Source: a virus
Reading direction: 5' to 3' (one strand)
IMG/VR virus record: IMGVR_UViG_3300046718_000342
Coordinates: 1 to 30,261 of that record
Length of the DNA stretch: 30,261 nucleotides
In this document: in pieces, positions 1-7,842 of the stretch
How the letters are laid out: each line of letters begins with the position of its first letter
Numbering within the stretch: the first letter of the stretch is position 1
The notes under the pieces: model-generated
Databases searched by the model: none
The model's input: the letters and a program-made list of their open reading frames with translations, nothing else
What the model was told of the DNA's origin: nothing
Translations under genes and position numbers: made by a program

Positions 1-1210
1 CGTCTCCGAATTTCACGGAGTCGAAGCCTTCGATGTTGCGTGCTTCATTGGGCGCGAAAATGCCTCCTTGCACACCGCGGGCCAGCGCCTCAATGCGTTC
101 CTTTTGCGACGACCGCAGCAGAGCTGCAGTGTCGAACTCGACATATTCATCAGGCTGCCCTTCAAGATCGAACAGCACTCCGATTGCTTCCTCAATATGA
201 TTGAGGGCAAAGCCTAAGCCTGAAGCAATCCAGCTTTGCATCAGCAGCTCGGTGGATGAATAGGTCGTGCCACCGATGCCGAGAATTTGCAGAGGGATGC
301 GAAACGCCAGGGCGATGTGTTCATTGGTCAGCTTGAGGATGTCAGCTGTGGCAGCATCCTTGCTGGGTGTTGACCAGGGCATGACCTTCAAGCCAGAGGT
401 CAGGATGGGAGTGCCGCCCTGCTTCAAACCTTTGGCCTGGTCATTCCATCTATCGCGCAACTCCTGCGTCTGGTCCCGGCTCAAGTTTAAGTCTGTTGAC
501 AGCACCGCGCTGGGGCGCGCTTCATTGCGATAGAATGAAGTCTGCTGAGCTGCGATGGCTGCACCGATGCCGATGTCCGAATAGGCAGCCACCAGCGGGC
601 TTTCACCCATCAGCGGTCGCGGGAAGCGGCGCGAAACATGCAGGCGCACGTGCAGCACATCGCGCATGGGCACTGGTGTTAGTGCTTCGCCGTTGAGCCT
701 TCTGGCAATGATGTCATTGCCTTCCAGGGAATAGAAAATCTCGCCGTTTTCCGCAATGCGCGGAAAACTCGTATTGCTGTCCATCAAGTGCAGTTCATCA
801 ATTTCATAGCGGGCATTGCGCAAAGCCAAGGCATAGCAATTGCCATCCAGGTAGAGCATGCGCGTGGCGTTGAGCAGGAAATCGGAGGCCGATTGGTAGT
901 CATTGGGGTGACGCAGCAGCCGCGCCAGCGATGAGTTATCAACGCGATCGCGGCCGCCCTTGGTATTCAATCGCCAGTGATCACCGGGGCACATGGCCAC
1001 TGTCTGCGCATAAGCCGACACGCAGGCCTCAACCATGGCTGACTGTGCACCGTTGACCGGCGTGTAACCCTTCTGCCACCAGTTATCGCCAACACCATCA
1101 GGCAGCCACCCTCCGGTGATCGGCAAATAATACGGGCCAGGTCGGTAATCGCCTTCGCCTTTACCGATAAGCTGGCCCGCAACGCGCGACAGAAATCCGC
1201 GAACCGTCAC
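1..1210 (-). CDS. HK97-family phage portal protein (C-terminus beyond window)
   Basis: Portal proteins form the twelve-subunit ring at one capsid vertex through which DNA is packaged and to which the tail attaches. The reverse-strand reading frame is open from a GTG at 1210 to the window edge, 403 codons. It carries portal-family signatures: a GWLPDGVGDNWWQKG-like N-terminal stretch, LMDSNT followed by a beta-rich clip-like segment, a MRDVLHVRLH motif, and GIGGTTYSST near the end of the visible part. The GTG overlaps the stop of the upstream small gene in a GTGA arrangement, which supports this start. It lies after capsid in the leftward head operon; terminase, capsid, portal is not the commonest order, since portal usually precedes protease and capsid. 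The true C-terminus is not visible. Confidence 0.93.
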   Translation of the reverse strand, partial: MTVRGFLSRVAGQLIGKGEGDYRPGPYYLPITGGWLPDGVGDNWWQKGYTPVNGAQSAMVEACVSAYAQTVAMCPGDHWRLNTKGGRDRVDNSSLARLLRHPNDYQSASDFLLNATRMLYLDGNCYALALRNARYEIDELHLMDSNTSFPRIAENGEIFYSLEGNDIIARRLNGEALTPVPMRDVLHVRLHVSRRFPRPLMGESPLVAAYSDIGIGAAIAAQQTSFYRNEARPSAVLSTDLNLSRDQTQELRDRWNDQAKGLKQGGTPILTSGLKVMPWSTPSKDAATADILKLTNEHIALAFRIPLQILGIGGTTYSSTELLMQSWIASGLGFALNHIEEAIGVLFDLEGQPDEYVEFDTAALLRSSQKERIEALARGVQGGIFAPNEARNIEGFDSVKFGD

Positions 1211-1485
1211 GAAGTGGCAGCCCGCGTTGAATAGCCAGCCTTCGGCTTGTTGGCCTCAGCTTGCTTGCTGTCTTTGGTCTGTGGTGCATTTGGATCAGGC
1301 CCGCTGCCGTCATCCTCATGCTCAGTCACAGGCACACCGGATGCAGCAAGATCATTTTCCTCCTGCGTCGGTGTCGGTGTGGTTTCGCTCGCAGTCTTTT
1401 CGCGTTCCTTGCTTGCCTTCTCGCGGGCTGCCTTTTCATCCGCGAGCCTCTTTTTTGTCGCGGTGACTTGTTCGCTGTCGGTCAT
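1207..1485 (-). CDS. Small charged hypothetical protein between capsid and portal
   Basis: This encodes 92 residues I do not recognise as a named family. The first ~30 residues are Lys/Glu/Ala rich (KKRLADEKAAREKASKE) and should form a helix. The rest is acidic, Pro/Thr/Asp rich and probably disordered. It starts with ATG behind AGGAG (9-nt spacing) and its TGA overlaps the GTG of the portal gene, so the two are probably translationally coupled. The position suggests a minor head or assembly factor, but that is only inferred from context. Confidence 0.7.
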   Translation of the reverse strand: MTDSEQVTATKKRLADEKAAREKASKEREKTASETTPTPTQEENDLAASGVPVTEHEDDGSGPDPNAPQTKDSKQAEANKPKAGYSTRAATS

Positions 1486-1518
1486 TTGCTTTGTCTCCTG
1501 TTTTCAAAAACGGTGGTT

Positions 1519-1545
1519 CTGGCCCGCTGGGATACAACGGGCCAG
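1519..1545 (-). other. Hairpin between capsid gene and downstream small gene
   Basis: CTGGCCCG (1519-1526) pairs perfectly with CGGGCCAG (1538-1545) around an 11-nt loop, directly after the capsid stop codon on the transcribed strand. A run of five T follows on the minus strand only after eight further bases, so it is not a textbook terminator. It could act as a leaky terminator or as an mRNA 3'-end stabiliser that keeps capsid expression above portal. The structure is seen; the role is inferred. Confidence 0.5.
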
Positions 1546-1553
1546 CTTGACAA

Positions 1554-3647
1554 CTACCAGGTGACGCCTGCCAGCCAGGCCACGGTGCCAGTGCGCCGGA
1601 TAAGCCAGTTGATAGGCAGGATCAGCCGCAAGGCCAGCATGTCAGTCTGGAACATGGACTTGGCCGGATAGGCCACCACAGCCGGGGTGCCAGCCGTGCT
1701 GATGTCGGTCGGGCTAGTATCATCAAAATGTAGCGTAGCCTGATCCGAAATTTCGAAGCGCGGCCCATCACCAGTGACGCTGACGAAATCAGCGGCATCG
1801 ACCACGATGACCGTGCCTGCTGGCACTGTGCCGCTGTCGATGACCGGCCAGCCACTCAAGGTGCCTCGCCCAATTTCATCGCGGAACGGAAACACACCAG
1901 CTCCTGGTGCTGCCACCAGGCCAATGCTGTTGACCTGGGCCGGGTTCATCAACCAGACCGGATTTCTGATGTTGCCCAAAGTGCCGGTCAGCAATGCATT
2001 GGTCAGCTGCTTGATGTCACCGGTCAATGCATTGAAGCCACCGCCAGCGGTTGGCGTCAGTCCTGACACGCCGTTGAGGATACCGGCAGGCCGGATGGTG
2101 GTGGATGCGTTGGTGTCCAGCAGCACGCTGTCGAGTGACACCGCCGTATCCATCTGGATGGCTTCGCGCAACAGACCCTCGATGGCCGGGATTGAATGCT
2201 CATCAATTTCCCTGGTCCATGTGGTGATCACCGCCATTTTTTTCGGGGTGAGTGTCTGCGAGGTGAAGGCACCTTGACGAACCGGGATTGGCAAACCTTC
2301 ACCGACGAACGAACCCGCGATAGTTGGGGTGCGGCTCCTGGTCGGAATGACAATCTTGCCATTGCGGCCAAAGCTGAGCGTCAAGCCGTAGCCGGAAAAG
2401 CGCGGGAACACCGATTTCGGCATCAACGTTGACATGAAATCGACAACGATCTGCTGCACCAGCTCGGCGGCCCAGCCCACAGTTGTCGTCATGGCAGGTG
2501 CACTTGCTGCCTTGGTCTGCCACTCCACCACAGCCCTGGTTGCTTCATCATCGCCATAGACCGCGCGTGTCACATCGATGACCGACTTGCGTTGGCTTTG
2601 TGCCAGTGCCAGCAAGGCACCGGATCGGCACAGCAATTCAAGCGGTGAGACTTTCTTTGCTGCAACACTGAATGGCCGAGGCGATGGCACTATCGCTGGC
2701 GAAGCGATCGCGCGCGGCACCAGGGCGCGGCCGCCATCATCACTGGCTGCACCAATGTTGCGCTCGGAGTCGCGCAGGGCTGCCAGCAATCTTTCATCCT
2801 TGGTGATTTCAGCATTGCTGGTGTTGATCTTCTCGATGTCCTCATCGCTATAACCGGCATCACCTTTGCCAGCATGGAAGGCAGCAAGCTTGTCTTTCTT
2901 TTCAAGCAGTTGCTTTTCGCCATCAGTAATTCTTTGAGCCAACGACATTGTCGTGCCCTTTCCGTTCATCTTTTTGGGATCGGCATGCCCGCCGGTTAAC
3001 CCGCGTTGCAGCAGCTCATTTCTTTTGCCATGCCCGGCGAAAATGAGACGCTGCGTTTCGGGTGAAATCTTCAGAGACTTGGCCACAGCCAATGCATTCG
3101 GATTGGCCGGAACAGAAACCAGTGAACACTCGAACAATTTCTGCTTGGTGAATTTGTAGCCGCTGAATGGGTTTTCCTTATCCAGCGGTTCATATTCCTC
3201 CGGCCGGAAGCCGACACTGACCGCGCGCAAAAATCCCTGCTCGACCAGGCTGATGATTTCATCAACGCGCGGTGATGTTCCTTTTTTTGCCAGCTGTAAT
3301 GTGCCGCGCAGCTGCTTGTTTTCCACGCGCACATTCTTCCAGCCGCCGATGACGAAATCACTTTTGTGGCCGAACAATGCAATGGGGTTTTTCTCGGACT
3401 TAAAATTGTCCAGCCCCCATCCGTCCTGTATGATGATGTCGCCCATCAGGTCTTTCGTTTCGTCACTCATGACGAACTCGAGGCCGTCAACCTTGTCCTG
3501 CAGATGCTGTTTGCGAATGAGGCCGCCTGCGCTGCGTTCCTCATCCCAGATTTCCTGGCAATCATCCTGGTCCAGCTCCAGGGTGCAGCGGTCCATGAAA
3601 TCGGAATAATCCTCATCATCATCCGGTGGCGGCATTTTCTGGTTCAT
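1554..3647 (-). CDS. Prohead protease-major capsid protein fusion (HK97 fold)
   Basis: One 697-residue frame carries two head functions. Residues ~55-200 are an HK97 gp4-like prohead protease: FGHKSDF contains the candidate catalytic His94, AVSVGF the candidate Ser144 (about 50 residues apart, as in the family), followed by ECSLVSVPANP. Residues ~230-300 (LAQRITDGEKQLLEKKDKL and on) are a coiled-coil delta/scaffold-like region. Residues ~320-697 are an HK97-fold coat domain, with VKWQ-like helix, WLMNPAQVNSI and the P-domain strand near the end. I chose ATG 3647, preceded by AAGGA; the frame stays open upstream to 3695 without a better start. Cleavage by the protease domain probably releases the mature coat. 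The 713-codon maximal frame has no internal stop, so the fusion is not a sequencing error visible here. Confidence 0.92.
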   Translation of the reverse strand: MNQKMPPPDDDEDYSDFMDRCTLELDQDDCQEIWDEERSAGGLIRKQHLQDKVDGLEFVMSDETKDLMGDIIIQDGWGLDNFKSEKNPIALFGHKSDFVIGGWKNVRVENKQLRGTLQLAKKGTSPRVDEIISLVEQGFLRAVSVGFRPEEYEPLDKENPFSGYKFTKQKLFECSLVSVPANPNALAVAKSLKISPETQRLIFAGHGKRNELLQRGLTGGHADPKKMNGKGTTMSLAQRITDGEKQLLEKKDKLAAFHAGKGDAGYSDEDIEKINTSNAEITKDERLLAALRDSERNIGAASDDGGRALVPRAIASPAIVPSPRPFSVAAKKVSPLELLCRSGALLALAQSQRKSVIDVTRAVYGDDEATRAVVEWQTKAASAPAMTTTVGWAAELVQQIVVDFMSTLMPKSVFPRFSGYGLTLSFGRNGKIVIPTRSRTPTIAGSFVGEGLPIPVRQGAFTSQTLTPKKMAVITTWTREIDEHSIPAIEGLLREAIQMDTAVSLDSVLLDTNASTTIRPAGILNGVSGLTPTAGGGFNALTGDIKQLTNALLTGTLGNIRNPVWLMNPAQVNSIGLVAAPGAGVFPFRDEIGRGTLSGWPVIDSGTVPAGTVIVVDAADFVSVTGDGPRFEISDQATLHFDDTSPTDISTAGTPAVVAYPAKSMFQTDMLALRLILPINWLIRRTGTVAWLAGVTW
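2946..2963 (-). promoter_or_regulatory. Possible internal ribosome-binding site and ATG inside the protease-capsid fusion
   Basis: On the minus strand GGAAAGGG (2963-2956) sits 7 nt before an in-frame ATG (2948-2946) at the protease/delta-domain junction. Initiation here would give a separate ~464-residue scaffold-plus-coat polypeptide beginning MSLAQRITDGEK. Another in-frame ATG lies 21 nt upstream with poorer spacing. The sequence match is direct; use of the site is inferred. Confidence 0.45.
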
Positions 3648-3660
3648 GGATTTGTTTCCT

Positions 3661-3753
3661 TCAGCAGCAGTCACCAATGCCGGATAGCCAAACACCCAGG
3701 ATCACGGCACAGATCATCAGCAGGATCAGCACCAGCCATGAGCCATTATTCAT
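3661..3753 (-). CDS. 30-residue single-helix membrane peptide
   Basis: This is a very short gene. The peptide begins MNNGSWLVLILLMICAVI, continues LGVWLSG and ends in GDCC. Residues 6-26 form one clear transmembrane helix, and the two C-terminal cysteines could be lipidated or form disulfides. ATG 3753-3751 overlaps the TGA of the upstream gene (ATGA), and the stop lies 13 nt before the protease-capsid ATG. The tight overlap on both sides and the hydrophobic composition argue for a real gene. A longer in-frame extension upstream would be an out-of-frame shadow of its neighbour. Function is unknown; a membrane peptide inside a head operon is unexpected. Confidence 0.6.
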   Translation of the reverse strand: MNNGSWLVLILLMICAVILGVWLSGIGDCC

Positions 3754-4130
3754 TTTTTGCGTGAGGGTGTGGATGCACCAGCTGCGCCTAGCGGTGTCTC
3801 GATGGCGATGGCGAACTTGCAGGCTTCGCGCTGCTCCACCGGATGCTCGCGCGTCCCTGATCTGAATTTTATGAAAGCAATGGAGCGCGTCCACAATCCA
3901 TGGATGGCAATGCCGCAGTCAGGCTGCGCGGTGATGGTGATTTCATCGCCGTCACTGTCGTACAGGTCGTTATAAAGATTGCCGTCCGTGGACACCTGGA
4001 ATGTCAGGTTGGCCTCGGTAAATTCCTGCGGCACAGTGATCCTGACAATTTCCCCAGCACTGCAGTCAGCTCCATCAGACAGGCTTTCCCCAGCTTCGAT
4101 GGTCGGCCCGTCAATGATTTCCAGCGGCAT
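3750..4130 (-). CDS. Beta-rich hypothetical head protein between terminase and capsid
   Basis: This encodes 126 residues. Alternating hydrophobic stretches (EIVRITVPQ, NLTFQVSTDG, DEITITAQPD, IAFIKFRSG, KFAIAIET) predict a beta-sandwich, and a basic disordered tail (TPSRKK) ends it. I chose ATG 4130, preceded by AAAGGAG at 8 nt; an upstream in-frame ATG at 4151 lacks a site. I do not recognise a named family. The position between large terminase and capsid, with a jelly-roll-like pattern, would suit a capsid decoration or stabilisation protein, but that is inference. Confidence 0.75.
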   Translation of the reverse strand: MPLEIIDGPTIEAGESLSDGADCSAGEIVRITVPQEFTEANLTFQVSTDGNLYNDLYDSDGDEITITAQPDCGIAIHGLWTRSIAFIKFRSGTREHPVEQREACKFAIAIETPLGAAGASTPSRKK

Positions 4131-4147
4131 GTTGATAGCTCCTTTGT

Positions 4148-5794
4148 TCAACCAATAAGTGCTTCGATGTCGACTTGGCGGATGCGATCGCGCGAGCGCA
4201 GGCCCATCAGCATGGCCAGGGTCACGGCACCGTCGATGCGCATCCTGGATTTTTCTTTGTCGAGTTTGCGATTGCCGACCGGGTCCATGACCGCAATCGC
4301 ATTCGCCATATTCCAGCTCAGGCAGGGATTGTTGGGATGGATTAGCTTGCGATCTTTGATTGCGATTTCCAGGGCATCAATGGCCGGAGCCATATCCTTG
4401 AAACCTTGACCCCAGGGCACCAGCCTTAGCCCGTCACCCTTGTCACCATCCTTGTGCGTGGCAAAGCCGATGCGGTCAAACTCGCGCAGCAAATCATCAA
4501 TGCGCCATCTATCATAAGCCAGGGCGCGCACGTTATAGACCTGGCTCAGCTCAGCAATGCGGCTGGCAATGACTTGCTTATCGACTGACTTTCCGGGTGT
4601 GGTTTCAATGTGCCCGGCATTTTTCCATTCCAAGTAGCGATAATTGCCTGAGCCAAAATCCCTGAAGCTTTGTTCACCTAACGGGTCATCCGGCTTCCAG
4701 AAATATGGCTGGATGCGCGCCACATCATCGGTTGAACACATCAGCAGCGCGGTCAGGTCCAGCACATTGGACAGGTCAAGCGCCAGGTACACTTCTTCGC
4801 CTGGTGTGAATTGAACTGCCCCGGCGCAAGCCATCCATTCGGCGCGGCTGATCAAGGTTGCTGCTGGTGACACCCTTTGATTGAGCAGCAGGTTCCTGAC
4901 TTTCGGTTCCTCGGCAGGCATGCGCTTTGCCTTGTCGATGGATGCCACGAAGTCATCACGGTCTCTAAAAATTCCCAGGGCCGGGTTGGCTTTTTCCCAT
5001 TGCTCCTGGTCATCCAGGTCACAATCCTCATCAGCTGCGAACAGGTGGCAGACGATGGTCGGATCCTCACCCAGCCCATCATCAATCAATTGGCTCAGAA
5101 CATGCTCAGGATCATTGCTCTGCGTGGAAATGACAATGAACAGCGGCTCGCGCGCAGCACCGAAAGAAGTATCCAGCACATCATAGAGGTCGCGATTTTT
5201 GGCCTGGGCCAGCTCATCATAAATCACCAGGGTGGGCAGGTATCCATGCTTGGTCCCGGCCTCGGCAGATATGGCGCGGTACATCGACCCCATGCTCCTA
5301 ACCAGCATGGTCTTGGTGGAGGTGATGATTTCCACCTTGCGGTGCAGCTCGGGTTCGAGCTCAACAATCTGCTTGGCAAATTTGAAGATGATGCCAGCCT
5401 GGTCGCGATCATTCGCTGCTGAATAGATTTCACTGTTGTGCCTGGCTTCAGGGCCAACCAGGTGCGCCAAAGCCAGGCAGGCAATCAATGCGGTTTTGCC
5501 ATTCTTGCGCGCCATCGACAGGATGGCTCGCCTCACCACACGTCTGCCATCCGGCAGCGCGGGTTCATAAATGTCGCGGATAAAATCTTTCTGCCACTTC
5601 TGCAGCTTGAACAGCTCACCCTGGCCGTTGCCGCTGGGCACGGTCAGACATTCGATGAAATCAATAACATCCTTGGCGCGCTGCCTGCTGTCCTTGGTGC
5701 GCTTAACCCGCGAGGATGAGGTTGCCAAACTTGCTTTCCGCCACTTCGCTGTTGCTGGTGGAAATGCGTGACCTGGCTGCAGGGGTGAAGCCAA
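4148..5794 (-). CDS. terL: Terminase large subunit (Terminase_1 type)
   Basis: This is the ATP-driven DNA packaging motor and nuclease that cuts concatemers and pumps DNA through the portal. The 548-residue frame shows a Walker A-like SMARKNGKT (residues 93-101), Walker B LVIYDE (189-194), the coupling motif STQSN (223-227), and RNase H-like nuclease acidic residues Asp340 (LALDLS), Asp428 (AYDRW) and Asp521 (RIDGAV). Length is normal for the family. The ATG at 5794 overlaps the small-subunit gene by 92 bp and has a weak ribosome site; a TTG at 5728 behind GGAAAG is a credible alternative. It follows the small subunit in the usual order. Confidence 0.96.
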   Translation of the reverse strand: MASPLQPGHAFPPATAKWRKASLATSSSRVKRTKDSRQRAKDVIDFIECLTVPSGNGQGELFKLQKWQKDFIRDIYEPALPDGRRVVRRAILSMARKNGKTALIACLALAHLVGPEARHNSEIYSAANDRDQAGIIFKFAKQIVELEPELHRKVEIITSTKTMLVRSMGSMYRAISAEAGTKHGYLPTLVIYDELAQAKNRDLYDVLDTSFGAAREPLFIVISTQSNDPEHVLSQLIDDGLGEDPTIVCHLFAADEDCDLDDQEQWEKANPALGIFRDRDDFVASIDKAKRMPAEEPKVRNLLLNQRVSPAATLISRAEWMACAGAVQFTPGEEVYLALDLSNVLDLTALLMCSTDDVARIQPYFWKPDDPLGEQSFRDFGSGNYRYLEWKNAGHIETTPGKSVDKQVIASRIAELSQVYNVRALAYDRWRIDDLLREFDRIGFATHKDGDKGDGLRLVPWGQGFKDMAPAIDALEIAIKDRKLIHPNNPCLSWNMANAIAVMDPVGNRKLDKEKSRMRIDGAVTLAMLMGLRSRDRIRQVDIEALIG

Positions 5795-6197
5795 ATTCGC
5801 TTGCGAACCTCACCATGTCCTGGGCAGCCTGCCTGGCTGTCAGCAGCACAGGATTTTGCAAGGGTGTGCCATTGGCAGCTTTGATCATTAGGCCATGCAT
5901 CTGCGGATCACGCGCCGATATTTCGGTGAAGGCTTCAACGGCCATGCGCCACACGGCATAGGCCTGGCAGTAAGCAGCCAGCGGCTTGGTATCAACACGG
6001 CTCAACAATTTGAGGCGGTGCAGCTCCTGCGCCACCTCAATCCATTCCTCTTTGGCATAGCCAACCAGGAAGGGCGGCGGCTCCAGTGTTTGCGCAATGG
6101 CAGGCTGTGGCTCATCCCTGGGCAATGTTTGATGGCCTGGGTTGCCGCGCAACAATCTCAGATGCGTCGGCACCCGACGCGGCCCGCGTTTGCCCAT
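5703..6197 (-). CDS. terS: Terminase small subunit, P27 family
   Basis: The small terminase binds the packaging-initiation site and recruits the large subunit. The 164 residues have the family's characteristic start: a basic MGKRGPRRVPTHLRLLRGNPG, then PPFLVGYAKEEW, a helix with YCQAYAVWRMAVE, and the LTARQAAQDMVRFASEFGFTPAARSRI C-terminal block (quoted in parts) that marks P27/Terminase_4 proteins. Its 3' end overlaps terL. It lies directly after the glycosyltransferase gene with a 3-bp gap, so the modification and packaging genes share one transcript. Confidence 0.93.
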   Translation of the reverse strand: MGKRGPRRVPTHLRLLRGNPGHQTLPRDEPQPAIAQTLEPPPFLVGYAKEEWIEVAQELHRLKLLSRVDTKPLAAYCQAYAVWRMAVEAFTEISARDPQMHGLMIKAANGTPLQNPVLLTARQAAQDMVRFASEFGFTPAARSRISTSNSEVAESKFGNLILAG

Positions 6198-6200
6198 TGG

Positions 6201-7103
6201 TCAACTCACTGGTTGCAGCTTCACGGCAGAGTAGCGTTGCTGCTTGAGCTGCAAGCCATATTCATTGATGCCATCAGGCACAGCCACACCAGGTTTTTTG
6301 AGCAGCTTGTTATTGGCAAAAGGCCTGTAGTCAACAAAGTGGTGCCAGCGGCCAAATTTCCAGACCACCTTGGCCACATCAGGATGCATTTTCACCAGCA
6401 GCTGCGACTTCGGCAACGTGCCCTCTTTGACATAAAATTCATCGGTATTGCCACCGGTCATCCTCTGTGTGCCGATCTTCTTTTGCAGGAAGGCATTGAA
6501 TTGGATGGTGCACCAATGCTCTTTCAGCATGCGCAGTGAAAGGTCGGTGTCCTCGTTGTATCTGCCGCGCCATTCAAACGGCACATCGTTGCGGATCAGG
6601 CTGCAGCTGTAGATGCGGGAATTGAGAATGATGGGAAGGTGCTTTTTCTTGCGCGGTGTAAACAGCTCATAGGCAGGACCAGCCATGGCCACGTTTTTGT
6701 AACGCAGACAGAAATCTTCCATGCATCTGAAAATGGTGCCGTCGCCTGCGGCAGTCTTGTGGTTCTGGTTGAGCCTATAAAAGCCAGCAATGTTGTCATC
6801 CATGATCCAATGCCAGGCATGGCCCTGGCCAATGGCATGCGCCCAGGCAAAATTCCTGGCTGGGCCTGGTCCTTTGCTCAAGCCCTGGTCATCACCAGCA
6901 GGATCACAGGTTTGATATTTCTGCTGGTACTGCTCAGGCAGCACCAGCAGCCTTGATGGATCAATCACTTGGGAATAGGCAGCCAGCTCCTGGTGCTCGA
7001 CTATCACCAGGTAAGGAACACCCATTGCATCGAGGTGCCTCATGGTGAGGCGGCTGGCTGCTCTGCCCTTGGAGCAAATATAAACTGGAAATTGCGGGTT
7101 CAT
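6201..7103 (-). CDS. TET-associated glycosyltransferase (TAGT family)
   Basis: TAGT enzymes are GT-A-like phage glycosyltransferases found in clusters with TET/JBP dioxygenases and thought to add sugars to 5-hydroxymethylcytosine in phage DNA. The 300 residues contain the family's run of motifs: VYICSKGRAASRLTM at the N-terminus, LLVLPEQY (52-59), GPARNFAWAHA (80-90), the metal/nucleotide-sugar motif WIMDDN (99-104), NVAMAGPAYELF (137-148), WRGRYNEDTDLSLRML (178-193) and KIGTQRMTGGNT (209-220). Length is typical and the motifs look intact. It sits between a ParB-like gene and terS, with the ATG next to the ParB stop. The exact sugar and base are not readable from sequence, and no dioxygenase or cytosine methylase lies in the window. 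Confidence 0.88.
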   Translation of the reverse strand: MNPQFPVYICSKGRAASRLTMRHLDAMGVPYLVIVEHQELAAYSQVIDPSRLLVLPEQYQQKYQTCDPAGDDQGLSKGPGPARNFAWAHAIGQGHAWHWIMDDNIAGFYRLNQNHKTAAGDGTIFRCMEDFCLRYKNVAMAGPAYELFTPRKKKHLPIILNSRIYSCSLIRNDVPFEWRGRYNEDTDLSLRMLKEHWCTIQFNAFLQKKIGTQRMTGGNTDEFYVKEGTLPKSQLLVKMHPDVAKVVWKFGRWHHFVDYRPFANNKLLKKPGVAVPDGINEYGLQLKQQRYSAVKLQPVS

Positions 7104-7739
7104 TCATTCCGCGGCGGATTGAAATTGCTGCTCAACATAACTTTCATCATCGACAGGTGGCACCCAAATGAATTTCGTCTTGTCGGTGAGCTGCTGGCCA
7201 ACCTGCTGACAGAATTGCTGCACAGCTTCGGCATCCTTGAAATGAACAATCAGAGTGCGGAAGGCATTTTTGGCGTTCTGCTGAAACTCAGGCATGCCCA
7301 CCCATTCAGCCAGCGGGTTATTTTCCGGCAGGCCGAAGGCTTCAATCTCGTTCTCGGTGAAGCCGGTGAGCAGAGCATCAAAGCCAAGCGTCTTGAGGTC
7401 GGCCATCTCCAGCTGCAGCAATGACTGATCCCAGCTGGCATTTTCTTGCAGCTTGTTGTCGGCAATCAGATAGGCGCGCTTCTGTGCTTCTGACCAGCCG
7501 CGAGCGACGATAACCGGCACCTCAGCCAGCTCCATCCTCTCGGCAGCCATCACCCTCCCATGGCCAGCAATGATAACCCCACGCTCATCCACCAGCACCG
7601 GAGTGGTCCATCCCCATTCACGGATGGATGCCATGATTTGCTGGATTTGCGCTTCCGAATGCAGACGAGCATTGCGGGCTGACGGGACAAGCGACAGCGT
7701 TGCCATCCTCTCAACTTTGTCAGCAGGCCAAGGCTTCAT
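7104..7739 (-). CDS. ParB/sulfiredoxin-fold protein paired with TAGT
   Basis: This encodes 211 residues. Residues ~15-100 form a ParB N-terminal-like domain: LVPSARNARLHSE, ASIREWGWTTPVLVD, then GVIIAGHGRVMAAERM (ligand-binding GHGR at 59-62) and RAYLIADNKLQENASWD. The C-terminal part (FRTLIVHFKDAEAV, LTDKTKFIWVPP) is a separate small domain seen in phage ParB-like proteins. ParB-fold domains bind CTP in classical ParB, and related ones accompany phage DNA-modifying enzymes. I chose ATG 7739, which has GAGAGGGG about 11 nt upstream; the frame stays open to 7901, including an in-frame ATG at 7829. The stop abuts the TAGT start, so the two are likely co-translated. Confidence 0.85.
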   Translation of the reverse strand: MKPWPADKVERMATLSLVPSARNARLHSEAQIQQIMASIREWGWTTPVLVDERGVIIAGHGRVMAAERMELAEVPVIVARGWSEAQKRAYLIADNKLQENASWDQSLLQLEMADLKTLGFDALLTGFTENEIEAFGLPENNPLAEWVGMPEFQQNAKNAFRTLIVHFKDAEAVQQFCQQVGQQLTDKTKFIWVPPVDDESYVEQQFQSAAE

Positions 7740-7761
7740 TGCAGTTTTGACCCCTCTCAAA

Positions 7762-7773
7762 AACCCTAGGGTT
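7762..7773. promoter_or_regulatory. Perfect 12-bp palindrome in ParB leader
   Basis: AACCCTAGGGTT is a perfect dyad lying 22 bp upstream of the chosen ParB-like start, in the ~100-bp gap after the two-helix membrane gene. It could be an operator, for example for autoregulation by the ParB-like product. If translation starts further upstream the site is inside coding sequence. Seen directly; role unknown. Confidence 0.4.
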
Positions 7774-7842
7774 CTAATGCAAACGCTGGGGGCGCTCGGT
7801 AGTCCAGGCTCCCCTTTTAGATTTGCCATCCCCCCTGGCTGG

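Noticed and set aside
4877-5422. 181-codon plus-strand frame
   Set aside because: Antisense to the large terminase Walker A/B region; no family motifs or ribosome site.
5895-6539. 214-codon plus-strand frame across terS and TAGT
   Set aside because: Antisense to two recognised genes and their junction.
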